Shown piece after piece: positions 1 to 6,263 of a DNA stretch of 7,575 nt. Origin of the DNA: Moraxellaceae bacterium (lineage in GTDB: Bacteria > Pseudomonadota > Gammaproteobacteria > Pseudomonadales > Moraxellaceae); contig JAUXNL010000388.1 in assembly GCA_030684415.1 (NCBI GenBank), positions 1-7,575 of the forward strand, in the 5' to 3' direction. The first letter of the stretch is position 1, and every line of letters begins with the position of its first letter. Both the position numbers and the translations under genes were made by a program. The notes beneath the pieces are model-generated. The model ran no database searches. It was not told the DNA's origin and was given only the letters and a program-made list of their open reading frames with translations.

Positions 1-1
1 G

Positions 2-2107
2 GCCGAACGCTTTCTCAACGCCTGGCAACTGGCCACGCGCCACATCGAAGAAATTGCCGCCGCCGAACAACGTAAGACCGACAGCGCGCAAGCTGAAAAC
101 GAGCTGCAAGCAGCCATCCACATTCTCGAAACCACACTGGCTGACTATCAAGGGCAAGCAGATTTTGATGCTCCTGCGCTGGCAGCCGTCATGAAAACAC
201 AGGAGGTGCGCTGGGAAGTGGCCGCCGCCCTGCACACACCCGCCGCTGCACTGCAACAGCGCCATGCTCAAGTCAGTGCCGGCTTGGCCAGACTTGCCGC
301 TTTGTTGGCAGACTGGCAGCAAGACCAACCGGCGGCCACCGCCGCGCTGGAGGCTCTGGCACACGACGCTCCAGACGATGCCGAAAAAGCGACCGCCTAC
401 GCCACCCTTACCCGCCTGCGTGAACGTTATGCCACCTACGCACTGCCCCTGCCGCAGCTACTGACACAGGCAGTCGCGCAAGACGCGGGCACGGCACTCA
501 CACCAACGGCCCACGATGCCAACAGTCCGTCTGCGAACAATGCCAAGACAGTCGACACCACTGAACTGCAACGCTGGATGGATGAACTCGACGGACATCT
601 CGACGCTGGCCGCAGCCGCGAAGCGACACGTCTTTGGCGCCGCCTGCAAGAAAAAGCGCGCGTGGCCCACTGGCACCCTGCCCGCATGACCGCTCTTGGC
701 GAGCGCATGCGTGAACTGAAAAGCTGGGCCGGTTTCGCTGTTCTGCCTAAAAAAGAAGCTTTGCTGGCCAACATGCAGGCACTGGCGGATGCACACACCT
801 TGGACCCGGAAGACAAGGCCGACCGCATTCGCAATCTGCAAGCCGAGTGGAAAGCACTCGGGGTAGTCGACAGCGCGGTCGAGCAGCCGCTTTGGGAACA
901 GTTCAAAGCCGCGAGCGACACCGCCTATGAACCTTGCCGGCTGCATTTCGCTGCCCAGCGCGAGCTGCGCCAGAAAAATCTGGCCCAGCGTGTCGTGCTG
1001 TGTGAGCAGTTGGAGGCCTATCGTGATGCATTGTCGTCACGGCCTGATGCGGATGTCGACTGGAAAAACCACGATGCCATCATGAAAACGGCACGCAGCG
1101 AATGGCAATTGCTGATCCCTGTCGAGCGTCGTGACGCAACAGTGGTGCAAGAACGTTTCAATCATGTGCTGAAAGCACTCGAGGCCAGACTGCGCGACCA
1201 CCAGAACACGGTGGCTGCCGCCAAACAAGCGCTTGTCGCCAAAGCGCAGACGCTGGTGAACAGCAATGACTTGCGGGCGGCGTGCGACAGCACACGCCAA
1301 TTACAGGTTGAGTGGAAAGCGCTGGGCCAGGCCCACCCCAAAGCCGACCGTCAACTCTGGCAGGATTTCCGCAACGCCTGTGATGCGGTGTTTGCGCGCC
1401 GCGAGGCCGACTTCAATGCTCGCCAACAGGCACGCACGGAAGTCCTGCAACAGGCACAAGCACTGGTGGCGGCACTTGAAGCCCTCGCCGCCGAGGGGCA
1501 GCCGGCACGTGCCGGTGAAGCCGCCCGACTGGAAGAATCGTTTTCTGCACTGGCGCTGCCACGAGAAGACGCCGGGCCATTGCGGCAACGGATTCAGCAG
1601 GCGCAAAAACACTATGAAACCACACTGCGTGAGTACAACGCCGCTCAACAGCGCCAGCGTCTGAACACGTTGCTGGAGGCTTGGCGAGCCGTTGCGGCTT
1701 GCGAGCAAACGCCGGATACCGCGCCACCTGCACTCGACGATCTGCCGGCGTCTGTGCGGCAGGCTTTGCAGGGCCGTCTGGCTCGCTTGCCACAAGCCGC
1801 TAGCGCTCCCTTGGACGCAACGGCTCCATCCGATCATGAGGCACAGTTGCACACGGCCTTGCTCGACATGGAAATCGGACTCGACCAGCCCTCGCCTCCC
1901 GGACATGAAAATTCGCGTCGCGAACGCTTGATGGCGCGGCTGCAAGAAAAAGGGCTGCGTGGCAAACAGACGTTCGATGTCGCGGCAGCACTCGCGGCGC
2001 TGCTCGCCATAGGGCCATTGACGGTTGCGATGACAGAGGCATCCGTGCCACGGCTGGAGGCCTTGCTGAAAGCGGTGCCCCAGCGCGACGGCAGCCGCCT
2101 TTACTGA
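2..2107 (+). CDS. DUF349 repeat protein, 5'-truncated by the window edge
   Basis: The reading frame is open from base 2 without a stop, so the gene begins upstream. The ATG at 191 is internal: the 63 codons before it read as the same charged, Ala/Gln/Glu-rich helical protein. About 701 residues are visible. The frame contains DUF349-type helical repeats, recognised by a Trp-x-x-Leu core followed by a Leu-Trp-x-x-Phe motif. The clearest start near 835 (EWKALG, then LWEQF) and near 1300 (EWKALG, then LWQDF). Degenerate copies lie near 630-790 and 1090-1210 (EWQLL, then ERFNHVL). The C-terminal stretch around 1855-1960, with MEIGLDQPSP and a basic helix, resembles the conserved end of the long proteobacterial DUF349 proteins. 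No signal peptide or membrane segment is visible, so it is probably cytosolic and coiled-coil-like. The biochemical role of DUF349 is not established, and I assign none. It converges on tesA across a 170-bp gap. Family call is confident; the start lies outside the window. Confidence 0.9.
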   Translation, partial: AERFLNAWQLATRHIEEIAAAEQRKTDSAQAENELQAAIHILETTLADYQGQADFDAPALAAVMKTQEVRWEVAAALHTPAAALQQRHAQVSAGLARLAALLADWQQDQPAATAALEALAHDAPDDAEKATAYATLTRLRERYATYALPLPQLLTQAVAQDAGTALTPTAHDANSPSANNAKTVDTTELQRWMDELDGHLDAGRSREATRLWRRLQEKARVAHWHPARMTALGERMRELKSWAGFAVLPKKEALLANMQALADAHTLDPEDKADRIRNLQAEWKALGVVDSAVEQPLWEQFKAASDTAYEPCRLHFAAQRELRQKNLAQRVVLCEQLEAYRDALSSRPDADVDWKNHDAIMKTARSEWQLLIPVERRDATVVQERFNHVLKALEARLRDHQNTVAAAKQALVAKAQTLVNSNDLRAACDSTRQLQVEWKALGQAHPKADRQLWQDFRNACDAVFARREADFNARQQARTEVLQQAQALVAALEALAAEGQPARAGEAARLEESFSALALPREDAGPLRQRIQQAQKHYETTLREYNAAQQRQRLNTLLEAWRAVAACEQTPDTAPPALDDLPASVRQALQGRLARLPQAASAPLDATAPSDHEAQLHTALLDMEIGLDQPSPPGHENSRRERLMARLQEKGLRGKQTFDVAAALAALLAIGPLTVAMTEASVPRLEALLKAVPQRDGSRLY

Positions 2108-2277
2108 GCAATCAACGAAAGACAGATCAGAACTGGAAAAATCAAAAGCGCGACACTGACAACTTGCTGAAAAAATGCCCATCTCTGGCCGGTTCGCCGC
2201 TTGCTGAAAACCATTTTTCAGCAAGCGGCTGACACGTCAACAACACGACAGCAGGCGGCCTGTATCCAAGATGCCGC
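2108..2277. other. Intergenic region between convergent DUF349 and tesA genes
   Basis: No coding potential is seen in this 170-bp gap. The first ~55 bases after the DUF349 stop are A-rich and show no hairpin with a T-tract. The rest holds the CTTGCTGAAAA repeat (single copy at 2163, palindrome at 2196-2229) and a 7-bp stem touching the tesA stop. No canonical Rho-independent terminator is visible on either strand. Transcripts from both sides would run into the palindrome. Confidence 0.7.
2163..2229. repeat. REP/MITE-like element, copy A (CTTGCTGAAAA family)
   Basis: A single direct copy of CTTGCTGAAAA (2163-2173) is followed 37 bp later by a perfect palindrome. The palindrome's arms are 2196-2210 and 2215-2229 (15 bp each), separated by the loop CCAT. 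The outer copy, read as CTTGCTGAAAAAATG, is also an inverted repeat of the right arm CATTTTTCAGCAAG (2212-2225), with one A/T length difference. The segment 2163-2225 can therefore be read as a 63-bp element with terminal inverted repeats. The same arrangement occurs at 7418-7575. Both sites are intergenic. No transposase is encoded here. It could instead be a bidirectional terminator or mRNA-end stabilising hairpin, although neither strand has a T-tract beyond the stem. Confidence 0.7.
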
Positions 2278-2279
2278 CT
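2253..2279 (-). terminator. Weak stem-loop at the tesA 3' end
   Basis: A 7-bp GC-rich stem (2253-2259 with 2273-2279) and a 13-nt loop overlap the tesA stop codon. Read on the tesA strand it is not followed by a U-run, so it is at best a poor intrinsic terminator and may instead be an mRNA-end hairpin. The much stronger palindrome at 2196-2229 lies just downstream on that strand. Confidence 0.25.
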
Positions 2280-2919
2280 ATTTCAGCAGGGGCTTTAGCA
2301 CCGGCCAGGCGTTGTCCAGCAAGCGCTGCTGCGCCTTGGCATTGGGGTGAATACCATCGCTCTGCATGAGCGCGGGGACGCCACCAACCCCTTCCAGAAA
2401 AAACGGATGTAAGGGCACTTTTGTTTCGGCGGCCACATCGGCAAACACTTTTTCAAAAGCACTGGTGTACGCCTTGCCGTAATTGGGCGGAATTTTCATT
2501 CCCAGCAGCAGCACATCGGCACCCGCCGCGCGCGCATCGGCAATCATGCGCCGCAAGTTGTTGGCGATCAGTCTGGGAGGCTGGCCGCGCAAGCCATCAT
2601 TGCCACCAAGCTCCAGAATCACGATATCCGGCCGATGCTGTTTCAGGAGCGCCGGCAAGCGCTGCACCCCGCCAGATGTGGTCTCTCCGCTCAGACTGCC
2701 ATTGAACACGCGATGCTTTTTTGCAGCCGTTTTGTCGAGCTTTTGTTGCAGCAAGCTGACCCAGCCGGCGTTTGCTTCCAGCCCGTAGGCGGCGCTGATA
2801 CTATCCCCGAAGACCAGAATCGTGGCCGCCTGAGCCGGTACCATCACGGTGAAAATAACAAGGGCACCAATAACTGACGCCACCATTTTCTTCATGCATT
2901 GCAGCCAGCGGTACTTCAT
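2278..2919 (-). CDS. tesA: Periplasmic GDSL/SGNH esterase, acyl-CoA thioesterase I / lysophospholipase L1 type
   Basis: The 213-residue product has the size of TesA precursors. The N-terminus is a signal peptide: basic residues, a hydrophobic stretch at about 13-27, then an AQA-A cleavage site, so the mature enzyme should begin near residue 32 and act in the periplasm. All SGNH blocks are present: GDS with nucleophile Ser40, the block II Gly78 in SLSGET, GGND with Asn107, and DGIHPN with Asp188 and His191 completing the triad. Family members hydrolyse acyl thioesters, aryl esters and lysophospholipids; the preferred substrate here cannot be read from sequence. The ATG at 2919 is preferred over Met9 because GGAGG (complement of 2926-2930) sits 6 nt upstream, whereas Met9 has no such site. 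It is divergent from ybbA with only 2 bp between the start codons, so its leader is antisense to the 5' end of ybbA. The stop is TAG. Confidence 0.96.
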   Translation of the reverse strand: MKYRWLQCMKKMVASVIGALVIFTVMVPAQAATILVFGDSISAAYGLEANAGWVSLLQQKLDKTAAKKHRVFNGSLSGETTSGGVQRLPALLKQHRPDIVILELGGNDGLRGQPPRLIANNLRRMIADARAAGADVLLLGMKIPPNYGKAYTSAFEKVFADVAAETKVPLHPFFLEGVGGVPALMQSDGIHPNAKAQQRLLDNAWPVLKPLLK

Positions 2920-2921
2920 TC

Positions 2922-3602
2922 ATGTCCTCCGATGAACTCATTGTGGCACGGGGTGTGAGCAAAACCGTCCTTGCCGACAGCGACAGCTTGCAGATTCTCC
3001 ACGACGTCTCGCTCACCATCAAACGCGGCGAAAGCCTGGCGATTGTGGGGGCCTCAGGCTCTGGCAAAACCACCCTGCTCGGCCTGCTCGCCGGCCTCGA
3101 CACGGCAAGTGCCGGCTCGGTACAGCTCTGCGGCCATTCGCTCGAAACCTTGAACGAAGATGATCGTGCGGCACTGCGCAAGCAGTATGTCGGTTTTGTG
3201 TTCCAGTCTTTTTTGCTCGTCCCGGCATTAAGTGCACTCGAAAACGTGATGCTGGCACTCTCGGTCAATGGCCGTGGCGATGAAAGTGTGGCGCGTGAAT
3301 GGCTGGAACGTGTCGGCCTCACCCATCGGCTTCATCACACACCACGCCAGCTCTCGGGGGGCGAGCAGCAGCGCGTGGCACTGGCCCGCGCATTCGCCGG
3401 GCGCCCTGCCATTCTTTTTGCCGATGAGCCCACGGGCAATCTCGATGCGGTAACCGGCAGCCAGATTGATGACTTGCTGTTTACGCTCAATGCCGAAGCC
3501 GGCACCACACTGGTATTGGTCACACATGAAGCCCGACTGGCCGCCCGCTGCCAGCGCTCGATCCGCCTGCAAGCCGGCCGTGTGCTTGAGGATGCCGCCT
3601 GA
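2922..3602 (+). CDS. ybbA: ABC transporter ATP-binding protein, YbbA type
   Basis: This is a complete 226-residue nucleotide-binding subunit, close in length to E. coli YbbA. In order it has Walker A GASGSGKT (43-50), Q-loop Gln95 in FVFQSF, the signature LSGGEQQ (144-150), Walker B ILFADEP with catalytic Glu169, D-loop NLD (173-175) and switch His202. All catalytic residues are intact. The Q-loop context and the TGNLD segment are typical of the MacB/LolD/FtsE branch. It should sit at the cytoplasmic face of the inner membrane and drive YbbP, the next gene. The stop TGA overlaps the ybbP ATG by one base, implying translational coupling. The ATG at 2922 has no clear Shine-Dalgarno (only AGCGG about 10 nt upstream), but no better in-frame start exists and the N-terminus aligns with YbbA by eye. 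Any promoter must lie inside tesA, because the divergent start codons are 2 bp apart. Confidence 0.96.
   Translation: MSSDELIVARGVSKTVLADSDSLQILHDVSLTIKRGESLAIVGASGSGKTTLLGLLAGLDTASAGSVQLCGHSLETLNEDDRAALRKQYVGFVFQSFLLVPALSALENVMLALSVNGRGDESVAREWLERVGLTHRLHHTPRQLSGGEQQRVALARAFAGRPAILFADEPTGNLDAVTGSQIDDLLFTLNAEAGTTLVLVTHEARLAARCQRSIRLQAGRVLEDAA
2926..2930 (-). promoter_or_regulatory. tesA Shine-Dalgarno site embedded in ybbA codons 2-3
   Basis: On the minus strand this reads GGAGG, 6 nt before the tesA ATG, an ideal spacing. On the plus strand the same bases fall in the second and third codons (Ser-Ser) of ybbA. The site fixes the tesA start at 2919 and constrains ybbA codon choice. Confidence 0.8.
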
Positions 3603-3604
3603 TG
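3600..3604 (+). promoter_or_regulatory. TGATG stop-start overlap coupling ybbA and ybbP
   Basis: The ybbA TGA (3600-3602) and the ybbP ATG (3602-3604) share the A. Reinitiation by the terminating ribosome is the expected mode. No separate strong Shine-Dalgarno is visible just upstream in the ybbA codons. Confidence 0.8.
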
Positions 3605-6067
3605 CGCGACTCCTGGCGCTGGTTCTGGCGAGACTTTCGCACGGGCGAACTGACACTGCTGTTGCTGGCACTGGTGCTCGCCGTCACCGCCACCACCACT
3701 TTGCGTTTTTTCAGCACCGGCATTGAAAAAAGCCTCGCACGGGAAGCCGCCCGGCTGATTGGTGCTGATCTGGTGATCCGCAGTTCTCGCCCGATTGACC
3801 CGGCTCGTGATGATGAAGCCCAGCGCCTTGGGCTGCGCACTGCACGCACGCTGGAGTTTTCAAGCGTGCTGCAAACCGGCGACGAATTTCATCTGGCTGG
3901 CGTAAAAGCGGTTTCGCCCGATTACCCCTTGCGCGGCCAGTTGCGCTGGCGCACCGGGCGCGATGCTCCAGAAGCCATTGCGACTGCCGTGCCCGCCCCT
4001 GGCACATTGTGGCTGGACGAACGTCTGGCCGGCCTGCTGAAGGCCAGCATAGGCGATACGGTGGTGGTAGGTGAAAAAGCGCTTCTAGTCGCTGGCCTGC
4101 TCACCTTCGAGCCGGATCGCGGCGGCAATTTTTCGGCTTTTTCGCCGCGCGCGTTGATGGCGCTGGACGACGTGGCGGCCACCGGCATCATCCAGCCCGG
4201 GTCACGGCTGCAATACCGGCTGATGCTGAGTGGCGCCGAAAAACCACTGGCCGATTTTCGTGCCGCCATTGAACCCGCGCTTGGGGTCGGGGAAAAACTG
4301 CTCGATGTGTCGGCGGGCCGACCCGAGCTGGCATCGCCACTGACTCGCGCCAGTGACTACCTCAGTCTGGCGGCGATTGCCGCCGTCATCCTCTCCGGGC
4401 TGGCAGTGGCGGTGACGGCCCGGCGTCATGCCGAGCGCCACTTCGACACACTGGCATTGATGCGTTGCCTGGGTGCCTCGCGCTGGCAGGCACTGCGCCT
4501 GATACTGGGCGAACTGGTCCTGGTATGGCTGCTGGCGATTGTGATCGGGGCCGTGTTGGGCGCGATTGCGGCACAGATCATCAGCCAACTGCTGGAAGAA
4601 TTGCTGCCGGCGGGGGTGCCAGCGCTGTCATTCTGGCGGCCACTGGCGACGGGGGTGGCCACTGCCACCCTTACCCTCGCCGGCTTTGCCCTGCCATCAC
4701 TGTTCGCACTCGGACGCATTACCCCACTGCGCGTGTTGCGGCGTGATTTGTTGCCCCCCGCGCTTTCTCACTATCTGGTCACGCTGTTCGCGTTTCTCTC
4801 GCTTTTTGCATTACTTGCCCTGGAAACAGGCCGCTTGCAGCTCACTTTATTGGTAGTCGGTGGGGGCGGCGTACTGCTGCTGGCGTTGCATCGCCTGCTG
4901 ATTGCCGGGTTGTCTCGCCTGCGTGGCCAGCAGTTCCCGGTGCTGGCCGCGCTGCGCCGGCAGCCAGCAGAAACCGCCACACAAGTGCTGGGTCTGACAC
5001 TGGGCCTGACTGCCCTGCTCCTGATTGTCAGCCTGCGCACAGAATTGCTGGATACCTGGCAAGGCAAGATGCCAGCCGATGCACCCAACCAGTTTGCCCT
5101 CAATATTGCCACGCATGAACTGGAGGGATTTCGTGCCGCACTGGGCAGTAATGACATTCGTGCCGAGGCACTTTATCCGGTGGTGCGTGCCCGACTGGGG
5201 AAAATAAACGGCAAGCCGGTGCAGCAGGCCGTCAGCAAAGAAGAGGATGACGAGCGCGATGAGTCTCTCAATCGTGAACTCAACCTGACCTGGAGTGACG
5301 CACTGCCCAAAGGCAATGTTCTGACGGGCCCTTGGTGGGATGCCGGATCAGCCGAGCGCAAAGAGGTGTCGGTGGAAGAAAAACTCGCCACCCGACTGGG
5401 CGTAAAACCGGGCGACACCCTGAGCTTTACCTTGGCCGAAGGTGAGTTCACGGCCACCGTCCGCAGCTTACGCAAGGTCGATTGGGACAGCTTCCAGCCG
5501 AACTTCTACATGGTTTTTCCAAGTGGAGTGATTGACAGCTATCCCGCCAGCTACCTCACCAGTTTCCGCACCGACGCGGGGCAACGCGGTGCACTCAATG
5601 CCCTGGTTCGCGAGTTTCCGACCGTTGTGTTCATTGATGTAGCGGCGGTGATGAGTGAAGTACGCCGGCTGCTGGATCAAGTGGCACTTGCCGTGGAGGC
5701 CGTGCTGGTATTGGTGCTGGTTGCCGGTCTGCTGGTGATCTGGGCACATGTCAGCGCCAGTCTTGACTCACGCCGTCACGAAGCGGCCCTGCTACGCGTG
5801 ATTGGCGCCAGCCGGCGCGAACTGCAAAAACGACTGACGACGGAATTCCTGTTGCTGGGTGCTCTCGCCGGAGCGCTGGCGGCACTGCTGACCGAAATGA
5901 TTGCCGCCGCATTATATGTTCAGGTACTCGAGTTACCACCGACCCTGCATGTGTCGCTGTGGTGGCAAGCCCCGCTGGCAGGAGCACTGCTGGTCAGCGC
6001 AACAGGTCTTGCCGGTGCGCGCCGTGTGTGGTCAGCCAGCCCGCTGCTCACTTTGCGGCAAGGCTGA
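3602..6067 (+). CDS. ybbP: FtsX-family ABC permease, YbbP type
   Basis: The 821-residue product matches the length of E. coli YbbP (about 800). I see ten membrane segments: near 16-37; then, after a periplasmic domain (about 40-245), 252-272, 299-325, 345-372, 389-408, 410-432 and 460-480; then, after a second periplasmic domain (about 485-690), 693-717, 749-772 and 785-808. This is the duplicated FtsX arrangement of YbbP-like permeases. The internal repeat shows in the paired cytoplasmic motifs LMRCLGASRWQ (about 286-296) and LLRVIGASRRE (about 731-741), the coupling sites for the ATPase. The second periplasmic domain carries the NRELNLTW and KVDWDSFQPNFY motifs I recognise from YbbP. Its ATG shares a base with the ybbA stop, so the two should be made in a fixed ratio. 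The class acts by moving periplasmic domains (mechanotransmission), not by classic import. Adjacent tesA suggests lipid or ester substrates handled in the periplasm; that part is inference. Confidence 0.95.
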   Translation: MRDSWRWFWRDFRTGELTLLLLALVLAVTATTTLRFFSTGIEKSLAREAARLIGADLVIRSSRPIDPARDDEAQRLGLRTARTLEFSSVLQTGDEFHLAGVKAVSPDYPLRGQLRWRTGRDAPEAIATAVPAPGTLWLDERLAGLLKASIGDTVVVGEKALLVAGLLTFEPDRGGNFSAFSPRALMALDDVAATGIIQPGSRLQYRLMLSGAEKPLADFRAAIEPALGVGEKLLDVSAGRPELASPLTRASDYLSLAAIAAVILSGLAVAVTARRHAERHFDTLALMRCLGASRWQALRLILGELVLVWLLAIVIGAVLGAIAAQIISQLLEELLPAGVPALSFWRPLATGVATATLTLAGFALPSLFALGRITPLRVLRRDLLPPALSHYLVTLFAFLSLFALLALETGRLQLTLLVVGGGGVLLLALHRLLIAGLSRLRGQQFPVLAALRRQPAETATQVLGLTLGLTALLLIVSLRTELLDTWQGKMPADAPNQFALNIATHELEGFRAALGSNDIRAEALYPVVRARLGKINGKPVQQAVSKEEDDERDESLNRELNLTWSDALPKGNVLTGPWWDAGSAERKEVSVEEKLATRLGVKPGDTLSFTLAEGEFTATVRSLRKVDWDSFQPNFYMVFPSGVIDSYPASYLTSFRTDAGQRGALNALVREFPTVVFIDVAAVMSEVRRLLDQVALAVEAVLVLVLVAGLLVIWAHVSASLDSRRHEAALLRVIGASRRELQKRLTTEFLLLGALAGALAALLTEMIAAALYVQVLELPPTLHVSLWWQAPLAGALLVSATGLAGARRVWSASPLLTLRQG

Positions 6068-6263
6068 GCCGTTCATTTCTGGTTTGATACGGTGCGCTGG
6101 CATTCATACTCGTTCTTACGCAGCGCCATTCGGCGAGTCATTTACTCCTGATGCGTAAGCCAAGTGGCATGGGCACCGACATTCCAACGTCTTTTTCAAG
6201 CAGCGTTGCGGAACGCTTGTTAAGCACCACTGCCGATGTCGATAACTCAAAGAGAACAGACAC
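6068..6263. other. Spacer between ybbP and the voltage-sensor-like gene, with stem-loops
   Basis: No coding potential is seen. An 8-bp stem (6115-6122 with 6152-6159, CTTACGCA/TGCGTAAG) encloses 29 nt containing two small alternative hairpins (CGCC/GGCG at 6124-6135 and GAGT/ACTC at 6135-6147, which compete for base 6135). A second hairpin, AGCGTT-GCGG-AACGCT (6202-6217), is followed by only a short TGTTAA, so it would be a weak terminator for ybbAP at best. The spacer ends with a possible promoter and ribosome site for the next gene. Confidence 0.5.
6217..6246 (+). promoter_or_regulatory. Possible sigma70-like promoter for the voltage-sensor-like gene
   Basis: TTGTTA (6217-6222) and GATAAC (6241-6246) each match four of six consensus bases, with an 18-nt spacer. 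The predicted start would leave only about 11 nt of leader, with the AGAG ribosome site (6251-6254) at its very 5' end, which weakens the call. An alternative TTGATA (6084-6089) / CATACT (6105-6110) pair has a short 15-nt spacer. The gap and direction suggest an independent promoter, but neither candidate is firm. Confidence 0.2.

Noticed and set aside
458..946. Minus-strand open frame of 162 codons opposite DUF349
   Set aside because: Antisense shadow; no family features, and a second overlapping minus-strand frame over the same bases is equally long.
191..2107. ATG at 191 as the true start of the DUF349 gene
   Set aside because: The frame is open back to base 2 with matching composition, and no good ribosome site precedes 191; the protein starts upstream of the window.
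1301..2224. Long open frame on the minus strand (307 codons) opposite the DUF349 gene
   Set aside because: It is fully antisense to a strongly supported coding region, is Cys/Arg/Gln-rich with no recognisable domain, and looks like a GC-rich shadow frame.
2196..2229. Palindrome read as a standard Rho-independent terminator
   Set aside because: The T-run is inside the stem and no T-tract follows it on either strand; the second copy at 7548-7575 and the single repeat copy beside each favour a repeat family.
2278..2895. tesA starting at Met9 (2895)
   Set aside because: It would give a neater signal peptide, but no Shine-Dalgarno precedes it, while Met1 has GGAGG at ideal spacing.
2801..3322. 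Minus-strand open frame of 173 codons spanning the tesA-ybbA junction
   Set aside because: It overlaps the start of tesA on the same strand in another frame and runs antisense through the ybbA Walker A region; Ser/Arg-rich low-complexity product.
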